NCBI GenBank assembly: GCA_947646735.1
Contig: CANTFK010000921.1
Location: 248,001-312,000, forward strand
DNA: 64,000 bases
From: Peronospora farinosa
Taxonomy: Eukaryota > Oomycota > Peronosporomycetes > Peronosporales > Peronosporaceae
Direction: 5' to 3'
The notes beneath the pieces are model-generated. The model searched no databases, had not been told where the DNA came from, and worked only from the letters and a program-made list of their open reading frames with translations. Position numbers and translations under genes: made by a program. Positions within the stretch are counted from its first letter, which is position 1; the number at the start of each line of letters is the position of its first letter. Shown here in pieces: positions 56,413-64,000 of the stretch.

Positions 56413-58917
56413 CGACGTTTACAATGTCTACAGTGTGGTAACATTGGTCACCCACTTGCGCGTTGCAGTTTCTCTGACGCCCAACTTCGGGGTCCTGGCG
56501 CCATCGTGGCTGCCGAGCAGGACATAGCCGATTTAAGCGACACCACACGGCCTTTTGCTAGTCTCAAAGAGCTTAGGGACACCGTTCGCGCACGTATTGC
56601 CGAAAACCGCCTGGCTCAGGAGACTCACAGAACGCCGGGAACTCAGACGACTGCACCTCCGACCCACGCAGGGCAGTCTGACTCCAACCGAGAGCCGCAG
56701 CGAAACCTTAAACCGGTGGATAGAGAAGAGGGAACATTACCTGCGGACGTAGAGCTTCAACCAGAACCCAAGGAACCACAGCCGTGGATTACCCACAGAA
56801 CTCAAAAGGGACGAGTTTCTACGGGACGTGCAGCGAAATCAAAGACAAGCAGCGACAAGGGCACTAATCGAGAAAATATTTTTGTGGAAATCAGCGAAAA
56901 CCCACAACCGACTCCCCAAACACCCGCCGGGCCGAGTAGTACGGGCGTTCCTGATGAAGTGGCCGAAGTTACGGTCACTTCGGCGCAACCGATCCTATCT
57001 CCATCTGAAGAGCTACTTCGTAAAGAAGCTATGGCGAGAGGACAGTTTCCACAAATACAAAAGCATTTGCTGCTTAGTCGTCAGACGAAATATCGGGAAA
57101 CATTTTCGACGATGGTGCAGGCCAGTTGCGGGGGTCCTTCGGAGGTGGGTTTACCTGGTCCCATGCTAACGGCAGTGCCTCAGACTTTTGCAGCAGCAAT
57201 TAAAAGCCTGGGGCTGCGAGAAGTAGTGACACCGGCGTCCGGTAATTGTCTGGCCATGGCAGTAGTGCAAGGTGCAACAGGGGCAGACCTAGCCGAACCA
57301 ACTTCCAAGCTAGAACAGCTGACGGCAACCCTTAAACTAGGGGTTAAGGAGGTCGGGCTTCTTAATTTAGAAGACCGCATCCCGCATGATATCCGGGTAA
57401 ACATTTTAAAAAATGTTAATCGTGCTTGGCCTGCCATGACGCGGCGAGAGTCACTGAGTCAGCTCAAATGGTTTTTGGAGGACTACGCATCCAGTCCTTC
57501 GAAACGAGACGCGGTCATTGCAGAGAACACATGGGGTGGAAATGACATTATCGGACTTGCAGCAATGTTTTTACGTCGAAACATATACGTGCTTGAATTC
57601 GTGGATACGCGGGCCAAACCCTGGAGTTGCAGGCAGTTTGGACCAGGAGTGGCATCCATTAAAGCGAAGAGTATTGCATCGTACACGGAGAGACCATTGG
57701 AAATTTTAGACTGTCTCGATGCTATCAGGGCGGACATCATCGACTCATCATCTCCTCCAATTGTCCTTCGGTATTGGGGTAGGCATTACTCGGCAGCCGT
57801 TCCCCGGTCTCAAGCAACAAAGGAATTAAAAGTACCTCGCGACGATATCAAGGACGGGACAACGATTCGGCAAGATGAACCTGACTTAATGGAGTCCACC
57901 TCCACGACTGGAGACCTCGTCACATTTAGTGCAAATTTAAAGCAGCTCGCGCTAACAGAGAGCACTACGGTCACCGCCCTGGCAACCAAGGATATCAACA
58001 ATTCCGGCACATGCCTAACCCAGGGGGCCAACGATACACCGCCTCTCCAAATTTGCGCCGCTGAAAGGCAATTGCGAAAGCGGTCCCACTTACCTGCTCC
58101 TGACGAATGGGTTCAGGACGGAATGGCCTTAAAAAACATCCACACTGGGGTCCTGCTGAAAAAAGGAAAGCCGGAAGAGTACGCGCTGGTCCAATATCTC
58201 AATCCGGGGGACGTCTCCATGAGCGGATCCGCGCGGTATTGGGACGTAGAATGGAATCAAGGCAGCGTCCGGTGGCCTACAACGGCTAGCGTTCAGTGTC
58301 CTTCGGTGGAAAGCGGAACCGCTACCTGGGTGGCGGCGGCTGCAGCGGCACCGCAGGAATTACTTCGTCAAGTCCAACTTTTTCGTTTTCCTGGAGAACT
58401 CATCAACTCTCTTGCCGACTCAGTCATCGTTCAGTGGACAGAGAACTGGCGGCGGGAATGTCTCCAGCACTGTCTAGCGCGTTACCGGACTAAGTTTCCG
58501 TCACAAGCAACGACGGCGTGGTTAGATCAGTGGGTGCAACAGATCAAGATGCTACAGGAGCGGAAGGTCGCCGGTAATCTCGGTGATGACGCGGATCATT
58601 GGAAACGACTCCGTTTCAACAAATATGGGGGTGACGATCTTCTTCGGCTTTGTGATCCAGTTCGCCGGGTGAAATTTAGTCACCACACCTTATGCGCACA
58701 TCTGTATCAAGTTGAAATTGCAGAGCTCTTATCGGTGACCGATATGGTAGCTAGTCGTCGGACCGTGTTGGAGGCTCACGTCCAGCTTTTACAAAGCGAT
58801 GCGAACTATAAACTCAGCTACAACAGGGATGGGAAACAGGCCAATTGGGCCAGTATAGCGCATTATTTTGAAGCAGCCTTCGAGAAGCCAATGGCCATCG
58901 AAGCTACTGACTACTAA
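56413..58917 (+). CDS. LINE ORF1, 5'-truncated: CCHC zinc knuckle plus OTU-like cysteine protease
   Basis: 834 codons remain, beginning with the target-derived junction. Residues 5-18 form a perfect CCHC knuckle, CLQCGNIGHPLARC, for binding nucleic acid. A Pro/Thr-rich linker follows. Residues about 270-465 resemble an OTU cysteine protease: VTPASGNCLAMAVVQ with the nucleophile Cys at 279, WGGNDIIGLAAMFLRRNIYV, and the catalytic His in YWGRHYSAAVPR at 458. The residue three before the Cys is Ser rather than the usual Asp, so activity is uncertain. The C-terminal part is helical, with no recognised domain. ORF1 overlaps ORF2. No native start codon remains, because the N-terminus was lost on insertion; the first candidate is a GTG at 56506. 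Confidence 0.85.
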   Translation, partial: RRLQCLQCGNIGHPLARCSFSDAQLRGPGAIVAAEQDIADLSDTTRPFASLKELRDTVRARIAENRLAQETHRTPGTQTTAPPTHAGQSDSNREPQRNLKPVDREEGTLPADVELQPEPKEPQPWITHRTQKGRVSTGRAAKSKTSSDKGTNRENIFVEISENPQPTPQTPAGPSSTGVPDEVAEVTVTSAQPILSPSEELLRKEAMARGQFPQIQKHLLLSRQTKYRETFSTMVQASCGGPSEVGLPGPMLTAVPQTFAAAIKSLGLREVVTPASGNCLAMAVVQGATGADLAEPTSKLEQLTATLKLGVKEVGLLNLEDRIPHDIRVNILKNVNRAWPAMTRRESLSQLKWFLEDYASSPSKRDAVIAENTWGGNDIIGLAAMFLRRNIYVLEFVDTRAKPWSCRQFGPGVASIKAKSIASYTERPLEILDCLDAIRADIIDSSSPPIVLRYWGRHYSAAVPRSQATKELKVPRDDIKDGTTIRQDEPDLMESTSTTGDLVTFSANLKQLALTESTTVTALATKDINNSGTCLTQGANDTPPLQICAAERQLRKRSHLPAPDEWVQDGMALKNIHTGVLLKKGKPEEYALVQYLNPGDVSMSGSARYWDVEWNQGSVRWPTTASVQCPSVESGTATWVAAAAAAPQELLRQVQLFRFPGELINSLADSVIVQWTENWRRECLQHCLARYRTKFPSQATTAWLDQWVQQIKMLQERKVAGNLGDDADHWKRLRFNKYGGDDLLRLCDPVRRVKFSHHTLCAHLYQVEIAELLSVTDMVASRRTVLEAHVQLLQSDANYKLSYNRDGKQANWASIAHYFEAAFEKPMAIEATDY

Positions 58918-61900
58918 AGGCAAACCACAGACGACGGCTCGGTCACCGCTTCCGACTTTAAGCGGGGATACAGCTGATGCGTACGGTCACTACATGCACG
59001 ATAGACTGATGTTTAAACGAGCGCGTTCCCAGCGGGCGTCTTCGACAACTACGTCGCGAAAAATAATTACGCAGAATGTCCGAGGTTTTTCTTGCAAATC
59101 GCGACCAGTATGGATGGCAGCATGGCGTAATGCGCCACGAAAAAGTCGACCAGATATATGGTGTATTCAAGAAACACACGTCGCCACTCAAAAGGAAGCG
59201 GAGGACTTAGATCGGGACTGGAGAAGACACTGGGGGTTATCCACAGAAGATTCACCGTCACCTCTTTCTTACTGGAGTCTGGGGACTCGACAAGCGGGAG
59301 GAGTCGCTATTCTTTTAACACCGGAGATGGCCCAGTCGGCACAGCCATGGCCAGACCTCCTCACCAATCCTAGGCAGATTGCGCTATACGTCCAAGACAA
59401 CTTTTTACTTGTTAACATTTACGCACCTAACGAACGTGCAGAACGCGAAAGGTTTTTCAAGGGGCTAGAAGGGTTGCAGCAGTCACCCGCCCCAGTCATC
59501 CTAGCCGGCGATTTCAACTGCGTCCAACACCCCTCGGTCGATAGACTGGGGCCACGCACTGCTAGTCGCACTGAAAGCCATGCTTTGGATGCTCTCGCTG
59601 ACATGTGCCAGCTAGTCGACGCGCTGGACCTGACCCCTCATCCGGATGACGACCTGGCGTGGGAGCCATCAGCTCACTTCACGTATTGGGCAGGGTCCGC
59701 TGCCAGCAGGATTGACCGTTTCTACGTATCCCACACATGGGGAGACCGAGTACAATGGTTGGAATCCATTCTTCCACCATCGGCATCGGATCATCAGCAA
59801 GTCACCTTGCATTTATCTTCGGGGAATCGAAATCGGCACCGCCATCCAAGGAAGGTCGCGTACCCCATCCAATGTGCGAACCATGATAACACCGTTGCAG
59901 AGCTCATCAATCACCTCACAGATATGGGGATAAATGATTTAACCACGGTCCTGACCTGGGATCACGGGGCCCGTCGCGTCCGGCGGGGAATCACAACTAT
60001 TGCTCGCAGGCTCAAGCAACGGCGATCACGGTACATCCATAAGCTCCGACGGCGAGCACGAATTCCACTATTAACACGCCAGGCCTGGCACCAAGTCCAA
60101 CATGAGGATCAACAGGAGGCTCACATCAGTCGGGTCGGCCTCTTGCTTCAACGAACAACCGACAAGCTTCGCAAGAAATTTAAACAAGTTTCAGATTGGG
60201 AACGTGATCAACGCGTAACCGCCATCAGGAGACTCCACGGTAATCCGTTTCCGGTCGGTTGCAGTGTTGCCGACAAATTTGGATCTGAATGGGATCATGT
60301 GCTGGGGAAGAGTCACCGTACCGTCCCAGATACGGAGCTGCGTACGGCTCTTCACCAATTTGTTACTCTCCCGTCCGACCGCATTGTGACCACCGCTGAA
60401 AACGGCGCTCTTATGGCAATTATAACGGAAGCCGAGGTGGTCCTCGCAATACGAGCACTCAGTCGGCATAAAGCCCCAGGAACCGACGGCTTAGGAAATG
60501 ATCTGTATAAGGATCTCCAATCGCTGTTAGTTTCGCCGCTGGTGGAGATAGCTAACGAAATCATCCAAGGGGCACACCCACCCAAATCCTTTATGGAAGC
60601 GCTTATAATCCCACTGCGTAAGAAAGGAGATTCCGACAACGCGATGGACTATCGGCCGATTTCCCTTTTGCAAACGGGGTACAAGGTTATTGCGAAGGTC
60701 TTGGCTACGCGTATGCAGTCGTGTTTGCCGCATGTCATTGGTGCTTCTCAACAAGGCTTTGTTCACGGACGACAAATGCAAAAGACGGTATCCATGATGC
60801 TCGCTCATCTCCAAAGCGCACGTGAGGAGAGTACATTAAACGCCGACGCCAGCCGCGCCATTGTCTTGTTGGATTTTCGGAAGGCCTACGATACAGTCGA
60901 CCGAGACTTTATGGTGGAGGCGCTTCGACTCTTCGGCTTTGAAGAAAAATTTCTTGCGCTAATTCAACGGCTCCATACCAATACGACAGCACGGTTCTCA
61001 GTCAATGGAGAGCTTTCTTCAATTCGGGGAGTTCGGTCGGGTATTCGGCAGGGCTGTCCTCTCGCTCCCCTTCTTTTTCTGGTGGTAGTAGAGGTATTGG
61101 CAGTTGCAATACAAACGTCGCCACAACTTCAGGGGCTCACACTTCAGGGAGCACATACACCCAGTCACATCTTTTCGGGGTTTGTCGACGACTCCACATT
61201 ATTTCTTCAAAAAGCAAGTTTACTACGACCGGCTATGGAAATTATTACTGAGTTTGGACGGCTATCGGGGTTGCAAGTGCAACCGACTAAAAGCCAAATC
61301 ATATTTTTAAATACGGCTATCCATCAACTCACGTACCAAGGAATTGCAGTGGTTGCTCCGTCAACAACTACGAGATATCTCGGATATCAAGTGGGGACAG
61401 GAAAGTTGCGAAATATTAATTGGGCTCTCCGCATCAAAAATACACAGCGCCGCCTCCTCACTGCAACGCGAGTATCGACGACTCTCGAGCACCGTGTCCT
61501 AATACTCAACACGATTGTTCTCCCCGGGATTTTGTTTACAGCAGCAGTTTTCGAGCCCCCCGGCTGGGCGCTAAAACAATTGGATCACCTCTATAAACAA
61601 TTTCTCTGGAAATCGTCCAACAAGATCGAACCTGGGAGACACAAAATCGCTCCAGGCCTACTCTACACTCCCCGGAAGGCAGGAGGAATTGGCCTAGTGT
61701 CCGTCCCAATTGCTATTAAAACACAGCGAGTGAAACACGCGCTTCTGGCACTTACTCGGCCGGAGGATATGTATCTCACAGCGTGGGTGTCCTGGAACAC
61801 GCATGGGGCACGTAACACGAGCATCAGCCCGCATCGACCGAGCGTAAAACACATCGTATCGCCGTCGTTCGAGCGTTATCCCGATGTGATCCATGAACTC

Positions 61901-63502
61901 GGCTGCACATTACGGCCAGACATCGCGCAAACGGCGGTAATCCTAGCACGAGTACAAGAACATCTACCGAACCTTCGGTCATCATCGACCAGTTGGTGGG
62001 AGGAAAATGACTGGATTTTGCACCTCTCCGAGCCCCTTCCATGGCGGCCTCAAGGGGATGAGATTTGGCCTCAGGAGATAAACGATTTTTGGCAGACTTT
62101 TCAGTGGAGTGGTAATCCTTGGATTCTCTCACCGCAGGCGCTCGAGCTGTCCCGATCCAAATATAACAGAATTCGTGATGTATCCCTCGAACAACTCCAC
62201 ATCCAGCGGACAGGCCCCCAAGAATACGTCTTCAGCGGCATTGGCACGGATGTCCATGACCCCCGCCATTCGCATGCGAAACTTCGAGAATGGGCGATCA
62301 TAATTTTACTTTCGTCGCCGCCACTAGACGTGGGAAATCCGGTAGGGTGCCCAAGCCCATTGCGGCTAAGGCAACAGCTACCATTCACGCAAGCCATCTC
62401 ATGGGTGCTGATCGGGCCAGGCAAGGTTCGAGGCGTTTCACTCTCTGATGAATCTGATCGCCCTCAGAGTTGGGAGCTCACTCAATGCCACGATGGCATA
62501 ACTTGGGTTTTCGACGGCGCTCCGCCGCTAGTAAAAGGGAAATCGCAGGAACTCACCCAACAAGCGGAGAGCAAGCTCAGCCGACATGGGGTTGTCTTTT
62601 TTTCCAACCCACAGATCCACCACTATCCGTGGTCCGCACCGCCTACGGTCCCCAACCATCGACTATTCACTTTTTTGAAAAAACAAGCTTTTCAGGCGAC
62701 AAAGCGCGGTCTCGCAGCACCGCTGAAGCAGGTCATCGATCGGCTAGCCACCAAGAGCCAGAATACGCGGTGGCAATGCACAGCTTTAAATGTCACGCCG
62801 GCTCAGCTATGGGATCACGGCCATGCGGTAACGGAATACCAGCTATGGACACGATATCGACACGCTACCGGACAGCTAAACTTTTGGTACCAAAACCGAC
62901 CCCCGGACGGATCATGCACATATTTGGAATGTGTAGGCCAAAAGGAAACCCAGGAGCATCTCTTTTGGGGATGTCCCCGCGCTCAGGCAATCTGGGCCCG
63001 GCTTATCAGTCATTGGGAGAGTACACCTCACCATCCTACCCACCTCCTGGATTGGCTCGAACACTGCGCAAACTGTAGCGTACCACGCATCTCGCCGCAG
63101 GTCACAGCAAAGCTGTTAGCCCGGTACCCGGAAGACATTGATCTATTCGCCACAGCCTGGAGGACGATTTGGGAAGTCGCAGTGACCGTCATTATCACAA
63201 TGCTCTGGCAACTTCGCGTGGATAGGATTTTTAACAATGCGCTTATTCCGATACAAGCCAGTGAAACTTTGATCTGGAATCGGATTCAGCTCCAACTGAG
63301 GGCGCTCATCAAACGTCTCCATTGCAGGGCGGCCACAGCCGTCCGTGGAGCCCAACTATCTGCATGTTACGACATATTTATATCAGAACCGAGAGGGCAG
63401 TCCGGCGTTCATAGACGTGCTGCCAGCCGCAGGCAATTCCTGGACCCTCCAGCGTTGCTAGTGTGGTTAACTACCTACCAGAGATCTTGCACTAATCAGT
63501 AA
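58868..63502 (+). CDS. LINE ORF2: AP-like endonuclease, reverse transcriptase and zinc finger
   Basis: The frame is open from 58868; the first ATG is 58994, giving 1502 aa. The N-terminus is an exonuclease-endonuclease-phosphatase domain: IITQNVRGFSCKS, IWCIQETHV, AGDFNCVQHPSVDRLG, IDRFYVS and SASDHQQVTL. The RT domain has MDYRPISLLQTGYKVIAKVL, GFVHGRQMQKTV, VLLDFRKAYDTVDRDF, GIRQGCPLAPLLFLV and the catalytic FVDDSTLF. The C-terminus carries a Cys-His motif, CTYLECVGQKETQEHLFWGC, as in many LINEs. Key catalytic residues are present. No RNase H domain was recognised. It begins in the +1 frame relative to ORF1. Confidence 0.92.
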   Translation: MKQPSRSQWPSKLLTTKGKPQTTARSPLPTLSGDTADAYGHYMHDRLMFKRARSQRASSTTTSRKIITQNVRGFSCKSRPVWMAAWRNAPRKSRPDIWCIQETHVATQKEAEDLDRDWRRHWGLSTEDSPSPLSYWSLGTRQAGGVAILLTPEMAQSAQPWPDLLTNPRQIALYVQDNFLLVNIYAPNERAERERFFKGLEGLQQSPAPVILAGDFNCVQHPSVDRLGPRTASRTESHALDALADMCQLVDALDLTPHPDDDLAWEPSAHFTYWAGSAASRIDRFYVSHTWGDRVQWLESILPPSASDHQQVTLHLSSGNRNRHRHPRKVAYPIQCANHDNTVAELINHLTDMGINDLTTVLTWDHGARRVRRGITTIARRLKQRRSRYIHKLRRRARIPLLTRQAWHQVQHEDQQEAHISRVGLLLQRTTDKLRKKFKQVSDWERDQRVTAIRRLHGNPFPVGCSVADKFGSEWDHVLGKSHRTVPDTELRTALHQFVTLPSDRIVTTAENGALMAIITEAEVVLAIRALSRHKAPGTDGLGNDLYKDLQSLLVSPLVEIANEIIQGAHPPKSFMEALIIPLRKKGDSDNAMDYRPISLLQTGYKVIAKVLATRMQSCLPHVIGASQQGFVHGRQMQKTVSMMLAHLQSAREESTLNADASRAIVLLDFRKAYDTVDRDFMVEALRLFGFEEKFLALIQRLHTNTTARFSVNGELSSIRGVRSGIRQGCPLAPLLFLVVVEVLAVAIQTSPQLQGLTLQGAHTPSHIFSGFVDDSTLFLQKASLLRPAMEIITEFGRLSGLQVQPTKSQIIFLNTAIHQLTYQGIAVVAPSTTTRYLGYQVGTGKLRNINWALRIKNTQRRLLTATRVSTTLEHRVLILNTIVLPGILFTAAVFEPPGWALKQLDHLYKQFLWKSSNKIEPGRHKIAPGLLYTPRKAGGIGLVSVPIAIKTQRVKHALLALTRPEDMYLTAWVSWNTHGARNTSISPHRPSVKHIVSPSFERYPDVIHELGCTLRPDIAQTAVILARVQEHLPNLRSSSTSWWEENDWILHLSEPLPWRPQGDEIWPQEINDFWQTFQWSGNPWILSPQALELSRSKYNRIRDVSLEQLHIQRTGPQEYVFSGIGTDVHDPRHSHAKLREWAIIILLSSPPLDVGNPVGCPSPLRLRQQLPFTQAISWVLIGPGKVRGVSLSDESDRPQSWELTQCHDGITWVFDGAPPLVKGKSQELTQQAESKLSRHGVVFFSNPQIHHYPWSAPPTVPNHRLFTFLKKQAFQATKRGLAAPLKQVIDRLATKSQNTRWQCTALNVTPAQLWDHGHAVTEYQLWTRYRHATGQLNFWYQNRPPDGSCTYLECVGQKETQEHLFWGCPRAQAIWARLISHWESTPHHPTHLLDWLEHCANCSVPRISPQVTAKLLARYPEDIDLFATAWRTIWEVAVTVIITMLWQLRVDRIFNNALIPIQASETLIWNRIQLQLRALIKRLHCRAATAVRGAQLSACYDIFISEPRGQSGVHRRAASRRQFLDPPALLVWLTTYQRSCTNQ

Positions 63503-63525
63503 ATAGACAATCTGTTCTCTCTCTC
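63503..63525 (+). other. LINE 3' tail, TC-rich, no poly(A)
   Basis: The tail reads atagacaatctgttctctctc and ends in a TC run directly before the duplication. It suggests priming on a short simple repeat rather than poly(A). Confidence 0.55.
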
Positions 63526-63540
63526 TACTGAAACATGTAG
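63526..63540. repeat. Target-site duplication, right copy
   Basis: Identical to 56396-56410 over 15 bases; neighbouring bases differ on both sides, which defines the edges. Confidence 0.8.
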
Positions 63541-63550
63541 AGAGCGTATT

Positions 63551-64000
63551 TGTAACGGGGTGAGTCCGTTACATAATATTGACACTTCATAGAAGTGTCA
63601 ATAAAAAAATTATTATAACTAATAAATTTGACAATATTATATTTTCCTATAATATTGTTCTTGCATCTCCTTGAAGTTGGAGATGCCCTCTAATTGGTTG
63701 ATATGGGCCATCATATCAACCAACGCGCTGATCAATGGCCGATAGACGCGCGCAATGAGTGGAGGGCAAGTTGTCAACATACATAGTTGTTGTTTAATAT
63801 AGTTAACAAAGTTATAACAGATTAGTTTTATTAAGATAGTCTAACTATATTAAATACAGTTTTTTTTCCTTTTCAACTAAGCGTTTATTTAGTTATTTAG
63901 CTTCCTCTGCTCACGTGTACGTGAAGCTCTGAAGCATCTTCTTCCACTGTCATCATTGAAGGTATATATGCTCTGAGAGTATAATCAGAAGGTGTCCTAT
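63551..64000 (+). repeat. LTR-like repeat, family A, running off the window
   Basis: Starts tgtaacggggtgagtccgttac, an LTR-type terminus, 10 bases beyond the LINE duplication. From about 63590 onward it matches the reverse complement of 37555-37980. It is AT-rich and non-coding in the visible part. Whether an internal retrotransposon region follows is not visible. Confidence 0.65.

Larger units (their letters stand above)
56411..63525 (+). mobile_element. 5'-truncated non-LTR retrotransposon (LINE) with OTU-bearing ORF1
   Basis: 7.1 kb element with a partial ORF1 and a complete ORF2 (endonuclease plus reverse transcriptase). A perfect 15-bp direct repeat brackets it. The 5' end starts in the middle of ORF1 at its zinc knuckle, so the element is 5' truncated, as usual for LINEs. 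The 3' end is short: after the ORF2 stop at 63502 only about 23 bases remain and they end in a TC-rich run, with no poly(A). Both frames are free of stops, pointing to a recent insertion. Confidence 0.9.

Noticed and set aside
62470..63078. 202-codon open frame in another frame of LINE ORF2
   Set aside because: Overlaps the conserved ORF2 C-terminus including its Cys-His motif; composition is that of a frame shadow.
1..64000. tRNA, rRNA, CRISPR arrays and bacterial operons
   Set aside because: No cloverleaf-like or rRNA-like sequence was noticed, and no regularly spaced repeats; the genome is eukaryotic, so CRISPR and operons are not expected. A tRNAscan run would settle tRNAs.

Overview
The window looks like nuclear DNA of a plant-pathogenic oomycete of the Peronosporales (Phytophthora or a downy mildew). 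The basis is an RxLR-dEER secreted effector, compact genes with few short introns (about 48-98 nt, GT..AG), a FYVE-like plus GAF fusion of the kind common in oomycetes, and oomycete-style mobile elements (Ty3/gypsy, Mutator-like, an OTU-bearing LINE). No bacterial, phage or organellar features were seen. The species cannot be fixed from sequence alone.

Layout. 1-6.7 kb is gene-poor, with one RxLR effector (4624-5253) flanked by two diverged copies of the same repeat (from 1 and from 6370). 6.8-36.5 kb is a dense housekeeping island: ornithine aminotransferase (-), AMP deaminase (+), Arp2 (-), a small Cys-rich protein (-), a SERCA-type calcium ATPase (-), a 506-aa orphan (-), a TBC1D22-like Rab GAP (-), a bZIP factor (+), PARN (-), a Dicer-like protein (-), a TAZ-type zinc finger protein (+), a predicted secretory-pathway protein (-) and eIF3f (+). 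36.5-45.6 kb is repeat-rich: LTR-like repeats, a Mutator-like relic, a frameshifted and truncated Ty3/gypsy element on the minus strand with its 5' LTR at 43.2-43.8 kb, then decayed coding-like sequence. 45.7-55.8 kb is a second gene island: a small acidic protein (+), RAD9 (-, five exons), UFL1 (+, divergent from RAD9), a FYVE/GAF protein (-) and a dicarboxylate/amino-acid symporter (-). 56.4-63.5 kb is a recent-looking, 5'-truncated LINE with a 15-bp target-site duplication. The window ends in another LTR-like repeat, an inverted copy of sequence near 37.6-38.0 kb.

How the genes relate. There are no operons. Themes are RNA decay and silencing (PARN directly downstream of the Dicer-like gene), genome maintenance and UFMylation (RAD9 and UFL1 share a 98-bp divergent promoter), membrane traffic and signalling (TBC GAP, Arp2, FYVE/GAF, SERCA) and nitrogen or purine metabolism (ornithine aminotransferase, AMP deaminase, symporter). 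The most unusual items are the LINE whose ORF1 carries a CCHC knuckle plus an OTU-like cysteine protease domain, the RxLR protein with a C-terminal membrane segment and 18-bp repeat tail, and the Dicer-like protein with a decayed helicase. Splice junctions were assigned by eye from GT/AG sites, reading frame and family conservation.
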